A stretch of DNA of 15,406 bases. It comes from an uncultured Chitinophagaceae bacterium (GTDB lineage: Bacteria; Bacteroidota; Bacteroidia; Chitinophagales; Chitinophagaceae). The notes beneath the pieces were generated by a model, which was not told the origin of the DNA, ran no database searches, and saw only the letters and a list, made by a program, of their open reading frames with translations. The position numbers and the translations under genes are program-made. The stretch is taken from contig CAKSVK010000083.1 in NCBI GenBank assembly GCA_934502905.1, positions 1 through 15,406 on the forward strand. The letters are read 5' to 3'. Shown one piece after another: positions 7,007 to 13,320 of the stretch (positions are counted from its first letter, which is position 1; every line of letters begins with the position of its first letter).

Positions 7007-8800
7007 ATGAAGCAGTTAATTTCTATATTTATTTTTTGCTGCCCTTTCATTGCGTTTTCACAGATACTTCAGCCCGGCTTTGATAAAAATGAATACCGGG
7101 AGCTCATGCTCATATCGGCCCGGACAACTGCTGATACAGGTTATTATAAAGACTTCCGGGAGCCTGTTACCTTTAACATGATCTATCAGTCAAAACCAAT
7201 AGGACTTGACAACCTGTGGGATTTCTGGAAGAACGACAAAGATGTTGCGGTGATCAGCATCAGAGGTACAACCGGGAAAGCGGAGAGCTGGCTGTCCAAT
7301 TTTTATGCCGCTATGGTTCCTGCAAAAGGGGAATTACAATTAGACGGCGGAGACACTTTCACATATGAATTAGCTGTCAATCCGAAAGCGGCCGTTCATG
7401 TAGGTTGGCTTTTAAGCATGGCTTATTTGTCTAAAGAAATTATTCCCCAAATAAATGAACAGTATCAAAAAGGAACGAAGGATTTTTTAATTATCGGACA
7501 CAGCCAGGGCGGAGCCATTTCGTTTTTACTGACGGCGTACCTGTATAGCCTGCAAAGGCAAAATCTGCTTCCTGTTGATATCCGTTTTAAAACTTATTGC
7601 AGTGCGGCTCCCAAACCCGGTAATCTTTATTTCGGGTATGAGTATGAAGCGATAACCCAGGGCGGTTGGGCCTTCAATGTTGTAAATGCTGCCGATTGGG
7701 TTCCTGAAACGCCTATTTCTATCCAGACACTTAAGGATTTTAATAATGTAAACCCATTCACCAACGCCAGAGCGCTCATTAATAAACAAAAGTTTCCAAA
7801 CAAAATGGTGCTGAAACATATCTACAATCAGTTGGATAAACCCACCAAAAGAGCCCAGCAGAAATACGAGCAGTACATGGGGAATATGGCCTCCAAAATT
7901 ATTAAACAACACATTAAAGGGTATATTCCCCCTGAATACTACAGCAGCAATCATTATGTGAGAACTGGTACGACCATAGTGCTGCTACCGGATGATGAAT
8001 ATTTCAAAACCTATCCCGACGATCCTTCCAGGCTTTTTCCGCATCACTTTCATGCAGCTTACCTGGCATTGCTGGACAAGCTGCCGGAACAAAATATTCC
8101 TCATGAAACCGGCGGGCTGATATACACTCCCTCGGCTGCGGAACTGGCCCGTGTAAAAGAAAATATGAAAAAGGTACCTGCTAAAAAAGTGTTTGCCCAT
8201 ACACAATTCGGGTTGCAGGTTCCTGATCTTTCAGCCCTCAACGCTGATCTTTCCGGTAATAATTACCTTCCGCTGAACAGTGCATATTTTTCCCGAGGGG
8301 GTGGTCTTTATACGATTTTTCCAAAAACCCGTTTGGCTGTCCTGTTCAATTATGCCACCTATGCCGGAAGTAAAACATCCGGAAACCGTACCAATGAATT
8401 GCGGGGTACCACTGTTGGTTCATCAATAGGATTTGTAGTTGCTCATAGTGAGAAGCTACAGCTTATTCCTTATGCCGGAGGTGTATATTCCTGGTGGGGT
8501 GCCAGACTTTCTGCCAATAACGGGACCGGGCAGCTTTTTAATGACTACCTTGCTACCTCCGGAGATCAGCATCATCTTGCCACAAAAGGATGGGTATGGA
8601 ATTTTGGTATACATGTTGCCACACAACCGCTTCGCGACAAAAATTTTGGGAAAGATATTATGTTGGGGTTACGGTCAGGTTATTCTTTGCCCGCGGCAAA
8701 AGCTACCAGGTGGAATACAAACGGAGTTAGCTTGTATGATGGGCCTGCGATTAACGCACAGGGATTCTATGCACATCTGATCCTGGGAGTTGCTTTATAA
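7007..8800 (+). CDS. Secreted class-3 lipase with C-terminal beta-rich domain
   Basis: This 597-residue protein starts MKQLISIFIFCCPFIAFSQ, a Sec signal peptide probably cut after FSQ or nearby. I chose the ATG at 7007 because the 20 extra residues from the upstream start at 6947 would precede the signal peptide. Residues about 25-300 are a lipase_3 alpha/beta hydrolase: VAVISIRGT (about 80-88), nucleophile elbow GHSQG (164-168, Ser166), probable acid Asp230 in AADWVPETP, and probable His347 or His349 in PHHFH. It should hydrolyse ester lipids outside the cytoplasm. Residues about 400-597 alternate polar and hydrophobic residues with Gly and aromatic residues (LAVLFNYATYAG, LQLIPYAGGVYSWWG, IMLGLRSGYS, FYAHLILGVAL), which looks like an outer-membrane beta-barrel or beta-sandwich. 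The barrel reading is inference. It is the first gene of a four-gene operon. Confidence 0.87.
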   Translation: MKQLISIFIFCCPFIAFSQILQPGFDKNEYRELMLISARTTADTGYYKDFREPVTFNMIYQSKPIGLDNLWDFWKNDKDVAVISIRGTTGKAESWLSNFYAAMVPAKGELQLDGGDTFTYELAVNPKAAVHVGWLLSMAYLSKEIIPQINEQYQKGTKDFLIIGHSQGGAISFLLTAYLYSLQRQNLLPVDIRFKTYCSAAPKPGNLYFGYEYEAITQGGWAFNVVNAADWVPETPISIQTLKDFNNVNPFTNARALINKQKFPNKMVLKHIYNQLDKPTKRAQQKYEQYMGNMASKIIKQHIKGYIPPEYYSSNHYVRTGTTIVLLPDDEYFKTYPDDPSRLFPHHFHAAYLALLDKLPEQNIPHETGGLIYTPSAAELARVKENMKKVPAKKVFAHTQFGLQVPDLSALNADLSGNNYLPLNSAYFSRGGGLYTIFPKTRLAVLFNYATYAGSKTSGNRTNELRGTTVGSSIGFVVAHSEKLQLIPYAGGVYSWWGARLSANNGTGQLFNDYLATSGDQHHLATKGWVWNFGIHVATQPLRDKNFGKDIMLGLRSGYSLPAAKATRWNTNGVSLYDGPAINAQGFYAHLILGVAL

Positions 8801-8834
8801 AAATCAATAACAATCATAACTTTTAAAACCTTTA

Positions 8835-9269
8835 ATGATGAAAAATGTACTACTGCTTCCGGTATACTTGTTACTGGTATTTTTTACTTCCTGCTCATCC
8901 ACTAAAAAAATTTCGGGAGAAGGACTTTATAATGTCACGTGGGAGTTGGAATACCTGTCAGGGCCGCGTATTGCATTCGAGGGACTGTTTCCCGATCAAA
9001 AGCCATACATCACATTTAACCAGGCTACCAAAAAGGCTGAGGGCAATAACAGTTGTAACGGTTATTCCGCCGGTTATACACTGGATGGAACAAACATCTC
9101 TTTTGGTGAACCGGGTCCAACTACGATGATGTTTTGTGGGGAGGGTGAAAAATTCTTTTTGGATATTATCAAAAAAGTGAACAAATATAACATTGATGCA
9201 GAAGGTAAGCTGAATTTGCTGATTGATGATGTGCCCATGATGCGGTTTAAAAAATTAATAGCCAGATGA
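8835..9269 (+). CDS. META-domain lipoprotein (HslJ-like)
   Basis: This 144-residue lipoprotein has a signal peptide ending in the lipobox FTSC (Cys20). The rest is one META domain: a W-x-L opening (TWELEYLSG), NSCNGYSAGY with the conserved CN-x-(Y/F)-x-G-x-Y core, and PTTMMFCGEGEKFF, which corresponds to the T-x-M-x-C-x-x-x-E/K-x-F signature. META proteins such as E. coli HslJ are envelope-stress proteins with an unclear mechanism. It starts 34 nt after the lipase, and its TGA stop overlaps the start of the next gene as ATGA, so the two are translationally coupled. Start MMK (8835) or MK (8838) are equivalent. Confidence 0.88.
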   Translation: MMKNVLLLPVYLLLVFFTSCSSTKKISGEGLYNVTWELEYLSGPRIAFEGLFPDQKPYITFNQATKKAEGNNSCNGYSAGYTLDGTNISFGEPGPTTMMFCGEGEKFFLDIIKKVNKYNIDAEGKLNLLIDDVPMMRFKKLIAR

Positions 9270-10045
9270 GACAATCAATAACCATTTTGGTATTTTGTTG
9301 TTTACTTATAGTAACATCTTGCTCTGTTAAAACACAACAAAGCAAAGAGCCCACTGTTACGGAAAAACCTCCCCCGGAAAAGGAGGATACCGGTAATATT
9401 TATTTCAAGTCCAGTGGTACAGAACCTTTCTGGACATTGGAAATAGCTGAAAACTTGGTGAAATTTAAGACCCCGGAGGATTCAGTTATAGCGCCTCACA
9501 CGGATCCGTTGCGGACCATGGACGCTAATGTGAAGCTGTATAAAACTCAGGCAGAACCGGGCGAGTTGAATATTCAAATCGTGCAGACCAAATGCATCAA
9601 CGCGATGTCGGGACTGGAGTTGCCTTATACGGTTACCATCAACTACAGGAAGAGCAACGATGAAAAGTTTACTACTATAACAGGTTGCGGACAATACATA
9701 ACCGATTATCGCCTGCAGGATATTTGGGTTGCTGAAGAAATGAACGGCACAAAAATTACCAAAGCTGATTTTACCGCAGCGCTCCCTTCTATGGAAATCA
9801 TCAGCTCGGCTAATACATTTTCTGGTTTTGCAGGCTGTAACCGGATGAACGGAACACTTTTTTTTGAAAAGGGATTACTTCGCTTTACAAATATTGCCAC
9901 GACCGAAATGATATGCACATACGCTCATAAAGAGGCGGAATTTTTAAGGGCTCTCCAAGGCGGCACAACGTATACGATTGCAAATAACCGTTTAACACTG
10001 TCCAATCCCGACGGTGTTGTACTCATCTTTAAAAAAACTGATTAG
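9266..10045 (+). CDS. Two-domain lipoprotein: TEPFW-type domain plus META domain
   Basis: This 259-residue lipoprotein has lipobox VTSC (Cys19) followed by a Pro/Glu/Lys-rich linker. Residues about 43-150 form a domain opening SSGTEPFWTLEI and closing TTITGCGQY, which resembles the small COG3650-type periplasmic domain with two conserved Cys (here in QTKCINAMSG and TGCG). Residues about 151-259 are a META domain: LQDIWVAEEMNG, AGCNRMNGTL, and ATTEMIC followed by EAEFLRAL. It overlaps the preceding META lipoprotein by 4 nt. Together they give two META domains in adjacent gene products with very different sequences, so this is not a recent duplication. It probably acts in the periplasm or at the outer membrane. 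The function is unknown. Confidence 0.85.
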   Translation: MRQSITILVFCCLLIVTSCSVKTQQSKEPTVTEKPPPEKEDTGNIYFKSSGTEPFWTLEIAENLVKFKTPEDSVIAPHTDPLRTMDANVKLYKTQAEPGELNIQIVQTKCINAMSGLELPYTVTINYRKSNDEKFTTITGCGQYITDYRLQDIWVAEEMNGTKITKADFTAALPSMEIISSANTFSGFAGCNRMNGTLFFEKGLLRFTNIATTEMICTYAHKEAEFLRALQGGTTYTIANNRLTLSNPDGVVLIFKKTD

Positions 10046-10062
10046 CCATTCAATCTATAAAA

Positions 10063-10836
10063 ATGAAAAAACTCATCTTCTTGTTATGCATCACGGCTGC
10101 CTGTGCAAATTGTAATAACAATACCGCAAAAAAAGAAACACCAGGGGAAGCAAAAACGGATATCGCCATAAAAACAGCCTCTTCGTTACAAACAGGATGT
10201 TATTCTTATTTCGACAGTAGTAATGCTGTTAATTTTGAAATTATTGGTCAGGGAGAAAGTATTACGGGTATCCTGACCTACGCATTAGACGGAAAGGACG
10301 CCAATACAGGAACGTTTAAGGGAGAGCTATCGGGCGACAAATTATCCGGGACCTATACTTTTTTATCCGAAGGAGTGGAAAGTACAAGGGAAGTTGCTTT
10401 TCTGGTAAAAAATAACCAGCTCATTGAAGGCTATGGTGAATTAAACGAATCCGGAAATGCCTTTAAGGATAAAAATGCTATCAGCTACAGCTCTGTAATG
10501 CCTTTGGTGCAAACAGACTGCAATCAATCAAAGGCGGCTTGCTTATATGTAAATGGAAAATCATACTCCCGCTTAAAACAAACGTGTCTGGAATTGACTA
10601 CCCTGAAAGTCAAGCTGAATCCACTGAAAGATGGTGCTGTGACAAACGGAAAACCTGCTTTTGTTTTATTTGACAGTACGCAATCCAAAGCAGAGCTTTT
10701 CCTGCCCGGTGTGAATGAAGGTATGGTACTCAATAAGACTGCCGAGGGTAATTGGGGCAATGGAGATTATAAACTCATTGCCTGGAAGGGCTATGTTGTT
10801 CAGTTTAAAAAGAAGGCGGTTTTTGGGGGTGGATAA
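10063..10836 (+). CDS. Putative lipoprotein of unknown function
   Basis: This 257-residue protein starts MKKLIFLLCITAAC, a lipoprotein-like signal peptide with Cys15 (TAAC) as the likely lipidated residue. A second Cys follows three residues later. The first half (about 43-130) is beta-rich with repeated Gly turns (GESITGILTYALDG, GELSGDKLSGTYTF). The second half has Cys in QTDCNQSKAACLYV and QTCLEL, then a short beta-rich end. I do not recognise the family. It starts 17 nt after the previous stop, so it is the last gene of the lipase/META operon and probably shares its compartment. Confidence 0.75.
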   Translation: MKKLIFLLCITAACANCNNNTAKKETPGEAKTDIAIKTASSLQTGCYSYFDSSNAVNFEIIGQGESITGILTYALDGKDANTGTFKGELSGDKLSGTYTFLSEGVESTREVAFLVKNNQLIEGYGELNESGNAFKDKNAISYSSVMPLVQTDCNQSKAACLYVNGKSYSRLKQTCLELTTLKVKLNPLKDGAVTNGKPAFVLFDSTQSKAELFLPGVNEGMVLNKTAEGNWGNGDYKLIAWKGYVVQFKKKAVFGGG

Positions 10837-10846
10837 ACGCTTATCC
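10831..10846 (+). repeat. Small hairpin at the end of the lipase operon
   Basis: GGATAA-ACGC-TTATCC is a perfect 6-bp inverted repeat that overlaps the stop codon of the last lipoprotein gene. No T-run follows. It could be a weak transcript-end structure. Confidence 0.3.
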
Positions 10847-11087
10847 CAACAACCAGTTTACATTGTGACAAGCTTCTGTATTCATAAAGGGATTTTAAAT
10901 AGAAGTTCCTACTTGGTAGATTTGAGGGGGCTAAGACAATAAGAAGATACCTGTTATAAGATTTTTAATAATCAGCTTGTTATTAAATGCAGAAAGGAAA
11001 AAGCGAAGTTATCTTTATAAAGGTACTTTAGACAGAAAAAAGATAAGCAACTATCGGAGGCGAAACCGTTCTTTATAAAGTAAAAAT

Positions 11088-11116
11088 AAAAGGTCGTTGA
11101 GAATCAACGACCTTTT
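11088..11116. terminator. Perfect 13-bp inverted repeat, terminator-like
   Basis: AAAAGGTCGTTGA, a GAA loop, and TCAACGACCTTTT form a perfect stem with A and T runs at the base, as expected of a terminator usable from either side. It is 250 nt from the last lipoprotein gene. The T-run is only four bases, so a protein-binding palindrome, for example an activator site upstream of rteC, is the alternative. Confidence 0.5.
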
Positions 11117-11287
11117 ACAATTTCTGTGAACTTATTGGTACAAAACTCGAACTCGTTATTAGAAGATTTGCGGCGGTTAAACCAGCTAAAAGATACTGCA
11201 AATCAAACAGATACAACTTCTCCGAAAATTGATAAACCTACCAGTCCTCAACCTCTGCGACCTATAAAAAGAGCAAAATTAAGATAA
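11090..11287 (+). pseudogene. Open frame with coding-like C-terminus, possible gene remnant
   Basis: The frame is open from 11090 through the inverted repeat to a TAA at 11285-11287. It reads in part SNSLLEDLRRLNQLKD, then DKPTSPQPLRPIKRAKLR, a helical piece followed by a Pro-rich basic tail. The only plausible start is a GTG at 11126. It looks like the last 50 residues of a longer protein cut off by rearrangement, but I do not recognise the family. A 33-codon frame begins at 11287, overlapping its stop as TAATG. Coding status is doubtful. Confidence 0.25.
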
Positions 11288-11289
11288 TG

Positions 11290-11305
11290 CGGGTTGCTCT
11301 TTGCA
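11290..11305 (+). promoter_or_regulatory. Sigma-54-like -24/-12 sequence upstream of rteC
   Basis: CGGGTTGCTCTTTGCA has the GG and GC of the -24/-12 consensus at the required 12-base offset, plus a full TTGCA at -12. In CTnDOT, rteC is switched on by RteB, an NtrC-type response regulator, the class that works with sigma-54. The match is one short motif found by eye, and would give a leader of about 130 nt. Confidence 0.3.
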
Positions 11306-11352
11306 AAAATATCTGCCAACGCCCAAAGTACCTTTTTATCAAAAAAATCTTC

Positions 11353-11374
11353 CCCAACTTGGGTTCAACTTGGG
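11353..11374 (+). promoter_or_regulatory. Tandem CAACTTGGG repeats upstream of rteC
   Basis: CAACTTGGG occurs at 11355-11363 and again at 11366-11374, a period of 11 bp or about one helical turn. The first copy is also the core of the palindrome CCCAACTTGGG (11353-11363). Same-face tandem half-sites suggest an operator, 76 nt before the rteC start codon. Confidence 0.4.
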
Positions 11375-11449
11375 AAACAAATTCATAGTTAAAGACAACC
11401 TTTGTATTTGTAATCGCAATCGTACCCTTAATGAAAACAAATCTTAACT

Positions 11450-12298
11450 ATGAAGCATCCGTTACACAAAATTGTTTCGGAAATCCAAAAACAGGAAAGA
11501 AAGTTTTCTGCCGAAACATCCAGCGTTATTGACGAGGCGTATCAGATGACGCTTTATCTTCAGGAACTCCTGCGTACCGTCAAAGAAGATGTGATAAAGG
11601 AGGGCTTTTCCGATAAAAACGATGAAATCCATTTTTTCAGACAGGTAAAGCCTAATATCCTGGGCAAACTTATTTACTACAACAAGGTATTTCGGATTGA
11701 AACAGCCTGCCCCGCCAATAATGGGAATTTGTACCAAAGTTATTTCGCCCTGCAACTGAAAGAACTGAAACAGGAATACACGGAGTATATATGCAATTCT
11801 GATTTTTACAGGTACTACCGTTCCGGCAGAATTGACAGGGACGAACAGTATTTTATGTTGGGAAACATTAACTACTATGATGGGCTGAACAGCTTTGTGT
11901 TTGAGATTGACCCTAAATTTTCGACTTATTTCGATTATAAGGTGGCAAAAATCATCGGCAACGAACTCATCTATAATTACCTGACGACAAAAATAAATCC
12001 CGAACAAAACCCGGATATTCTGTTACAAAATGATGAAACGAAAGATATTTTTTGGACACAATCAAAGAACGCCCTTATTGAATTGATTTACGCACTCTAT
12101 GCGGCAGGAGCTATTGCACACGGGAAAATAGGCATTCGGAAAATAAGCATGGTATTTCAGGTATTGTTTCGGGTTTCGCTCAACGACATCCATAACAGCT
12201 TCCACCGCATGAAGACCCGCTCCGGTTCCCGGACGTTATTTATAGACCAACTGAAATCCAGTTTAGAGGAATACATGGACAAAGAAGATAGCTACTAA
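11450..12298 (+). CDS. rteC: RteC family transcriptional activator
   Basis: This 282-residue protein belongs to the RteC family, DNA-binding regulators of Bacteroidota conjugative elements. In CTnDOT, RteC activates the excision operon. Visible family features are the N-terminal helical region, HFFRQVKPNILGKLIYYNKVFRIE (quoted here as FFRQVKP and KLIYYNKVFRIE), the central FYRYYRSGRIDRDEQYF, and the C-terminal region ALIELIYALYAAGAI-HGK-GIRKI followed by FHRMKTRSGSRTLFID, which probably contains the DNA-contacting winged-helix segment. The ATG at 11450 has no Shine-Dalgarno, as usual here. An ATG at 11431 is in another frame. A strong terminator follows, so rteC is its own transcript, and the genes it probably controls start 260 nt downstream. 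Confidence 0.93.
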   Translation: MKHPLHKIVSEIQKQERKFSAETSSVIDEAYQMTLYLQELLRTVKEDVIKEGFSDKNDEIHFFRQVKPNILGKLIYYNKVFRIETACPANNGNLYQSYFALQLKELKQEYTEYICNSDFYRYYRSGRIDRDEQYFMLGNINYYDGLNSFVFEIDPKFSTYFDYKVAKIIGNELIYNYLTTKINPEQNPDILLQNDETKDIFWTQSKNALIELIYALYAAGAIAHGKIGIRKISMVFQVLFRVSLNDIHNSFHRMKTRSGSRTLFIDQLKSSLEEYMDKEDSY

Positions 12299-12316
12299 TC
12301 TCCGTCTTGTCTTTCA

Positions 12317-12353
12317 AAAAAAGAACAGCATCATCGGTGCTGTTCTTTTTTTT
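12317..12353 (+). terminator. Rho-independent terminator after rteC
   Basis: AAGAACAGCA (12321-12330), loop TCATCGG, and TGCTGTTCTT (12338-12347) form a perfect 10-bp stem, extended by A and T runs and followed by eight or more T. It starts 19 nt after the rteC stop and separates rteC from the excision operon. Confidence 0.9.
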
Positions 12354-12383
12354 GCCCGTTTGCCTATATGTGTCTATCGGCAA

Positions 12384-12398
12384 ATCGCATATTGCGAT
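12384..12398. promoter_or_regulatory. Palindrome ATCGCA-TAT-TGCGAT
   Basis: This perfect 6-bp inverted repeat with a 3-nt centre has the form of a dimer-binding operator. It is 161 nt before the start codon of the first helix-turn-helix gene. It could bind RteC or one of the helix-turn-helix proteins. The ligand is unknown. Confidence 0.4.
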
Positions 12399-12455
12399 AC
12401 CAGATATATACTTGAAAAAAGAGAAAACCGCTATAAAACCAACACGTTAAACCCA

Positions 12456-12488
12456 ATCAAAAAGAAATCAAAAATCTGTCTTTTTGAT
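12456..12488. promoter_or_regulatory. Candidate RteC operator (10-bp inverted repeat)
   Basis: ATCAAAAAGA (12456-12465) and TCTTTTTGAT (12479-12488) are perfect inverted copies separated by 13 nt. If transcription starts near 12539, just after the weak -7 box, the arms lie about -51 to -83. That agrees with the CTnDOT RteC site, described as inverted half-sites between about -50 and -80. Assignment to RteC is inference. Confidence 0.5.
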
Positions 12489-12524
12489 AGACACGTATCG
12501 GACGACAGACCCCGCCAAACGCTC

Positions 12525-12532
12525 CACTTTTG
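12525..12532 (+). promoter_or_regulatory. Weak -7 box of the excision operon
   Basis: CACTTTTG differs from TAnnTTTG only in its first base. No TTTG is found at the -33 position. A promoter with a poor -33 element is what an activator-dependent promoter looks like. Confidence 0.35.
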
Positions 12533-12558
12533 TACAGCAAATATTAAGAAGCTGTGCA

Positions 12559-12909
12559 ATGAATATTATAACCATAGAAGAAGAAGCATGGAAGCTGCTC
12601 AACGAGCGTATAAAGTCCATCAATGAATATATCCTGAAACTGGAAGACACCAGCTATGATAGCCTGTGGCTTAATAATCACGAAGTCTGCCAGTATCTCC
12701 ACATCAGCGAAAAAACGCTATGGCGTATGCGCACCAACGGGCAAATCGCCTACTCCAAAATGTACGGACAATACTATTACACCATTGGAGCCATAAAGGA
12801 TATGCTTAATGCTCATGCTGTACAAACCAGCGATGAATATATGCAGGCACTTATGGCAAAAGGTAAAAGCTATATCGAAAATGGAAGAAAAATAAAGGCT
12901 GAAAAATAA
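12559..12909 (+). CDS. Small helix-turn-helix protein, Xis2c-like
   Basis: This 116-residue protein has an N-terminal helical region (IEEEAWKLLNERIKSINEYI, about 5-24) and then an excisionase/MerR-like winged helix: WLNNHEVCQYLHISEKTLWR (about 40-59), RTNGQIAYSKMYGQYYY and IGAIKDML. This is the HTH_17 layout of recombination directionality factors. I start it at the ATG at 12559. The frame reaches upstream to 12484, but that start would put the candidate promoter inside the gene and adds nothing conserved. In position and size it matches xis2c of CTnDOT, a small basic protein needed for excision by the integrase. The next gene begins 15 nt downstream. Confidence 0.85.
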   Translation: MNIITIEEEAWKLLNERIKSINEYILKLEDTSYDSLWLNNHEVCQYLHISEKTLWRMRTNGQIAYSKMYGQYYYTIGAIKDMLNAHAVQTSDEYMQALMAKGKSYIENGRKIKAEK

Positions 12910-12924
12910 TTAAAGCGTACCCGT

Positions 12925-13233
12925 ATGAACATAGACAGAATGGAATTTATCGCATGGATGGAGCGCATTATGGAACGCTTTGATATACTGAACGACAATA
13001 TCAGCGATATACAGAAACAGCGCAACAGCATAGACGGTGAAGAATTACTGGATAATCAGGATTTGCTGCAAATGCTGAAAATCAGCCACCGCTCTTTACA
13101 GCGTTACCGCTCGTCCGGCAAGCTGCCGTACTACACCATTAGCGGCAAGCTGTATTACAAGCTATCCGATGTGCATCAGTTCATCCGGGAAAGTTTCAAT
13201 GCGCCCCTGCAACGTACAAAGGACAATACATGA
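12925..13233 (+). CDS. Small helix-turn-helix protein, Xis2d-like
   Basis: This 102-residue protein is built like its neighbour: N-terminal helix (EFIAWMERIMERFDILNDNI), then the winged helix LLDNQDLLQMLKISHRSLQR, YRSSGKLPYYTISGKLYYK and LSDVHQFI. The two are ancient paralogues or same-family members, with the same layout but limited identity. It corresponds in position to xis2d of CTnDOT, and the two proteins probably bind side by side at the attachment site to steer recombination toward excision. The assignment rests on gene order and fold. Confidence 0.85.
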   Translation: MNIDRMEFIAWMERIMERFDILNDNISDIQKQRNSIDGEELLDNQDLLQMLKISHRSLQRYRSSGKLPYYTISGKLYYKLSDVHQFIRESFNAPLQRTKDNT

Positions 13234-13272
13234 CAAACTACGCCAATGGAAGACAGATACCGCCAGTGCGTA

Positions 13273-13285
13273 TAGGCTTCGCCTA
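13273..13285 (+). repeat. Tight hairpin between the Xis2d-like and DUF3945 genes
   Basis: TAGGC-TTC-GCCTA is a perfect 5-bp stem with a 3-nt loop in the only sizeable gap (87 nt) within the operon. Without a T-run it is not a terminator. It could be an mRNA processing or stability element. Confidence 0.3.
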
Positions 13286-13320
13286 CTTTCGGAAATTAAC
13301 AACATTAAAAAATCAGTATT

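Larger units (their letters stand above)
10837..11449. other. Junction between chromosome and conjugative element
   Basis: These 613 bases hold no convincing gene. Bases 10850-11085 are A+T-rich and broken by stops in the frames I read. A perfect inverted repeat follows (11088-11116), then an open frame with no proper start (11090-11287), a sigma-54-like sequence (11290-11305), tandem repeats (11353-11374) and the rteC leader. The left end of the integrated element probably lies somewhere here. I see no integrase, no tRNA gene and no obvious attachment-site repeat within the window. Confidence 0.5.
12370..12494. repeat. Long-range 9-bp inverted repeat in the excision-operon leader
   Basis: GTGTCTATC (12370-12378) and GATAGACAC (12486-12494) are perfect reverse complements 107 nt apart. 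The right copy overlaps the right arm of the 12456-12488 inverted repeat, so both pairings cannot form at once in one strand. Confidence 0.45.

Noticed and set aside
8439..8780. 113-residue plus-strand frame inside the lipase C-terminal region
   Set aside because: It lies wholly within the lipase in another frame, has no domain and no separate signals.
11229..11369. Minus-strand piece reading VLWALADIFAKSNPHYL with no start codon
   Set aside because: It is only about 38 codons between stops, without ATG, and overlaps the plus-strand remnant. It could not be told from chance.
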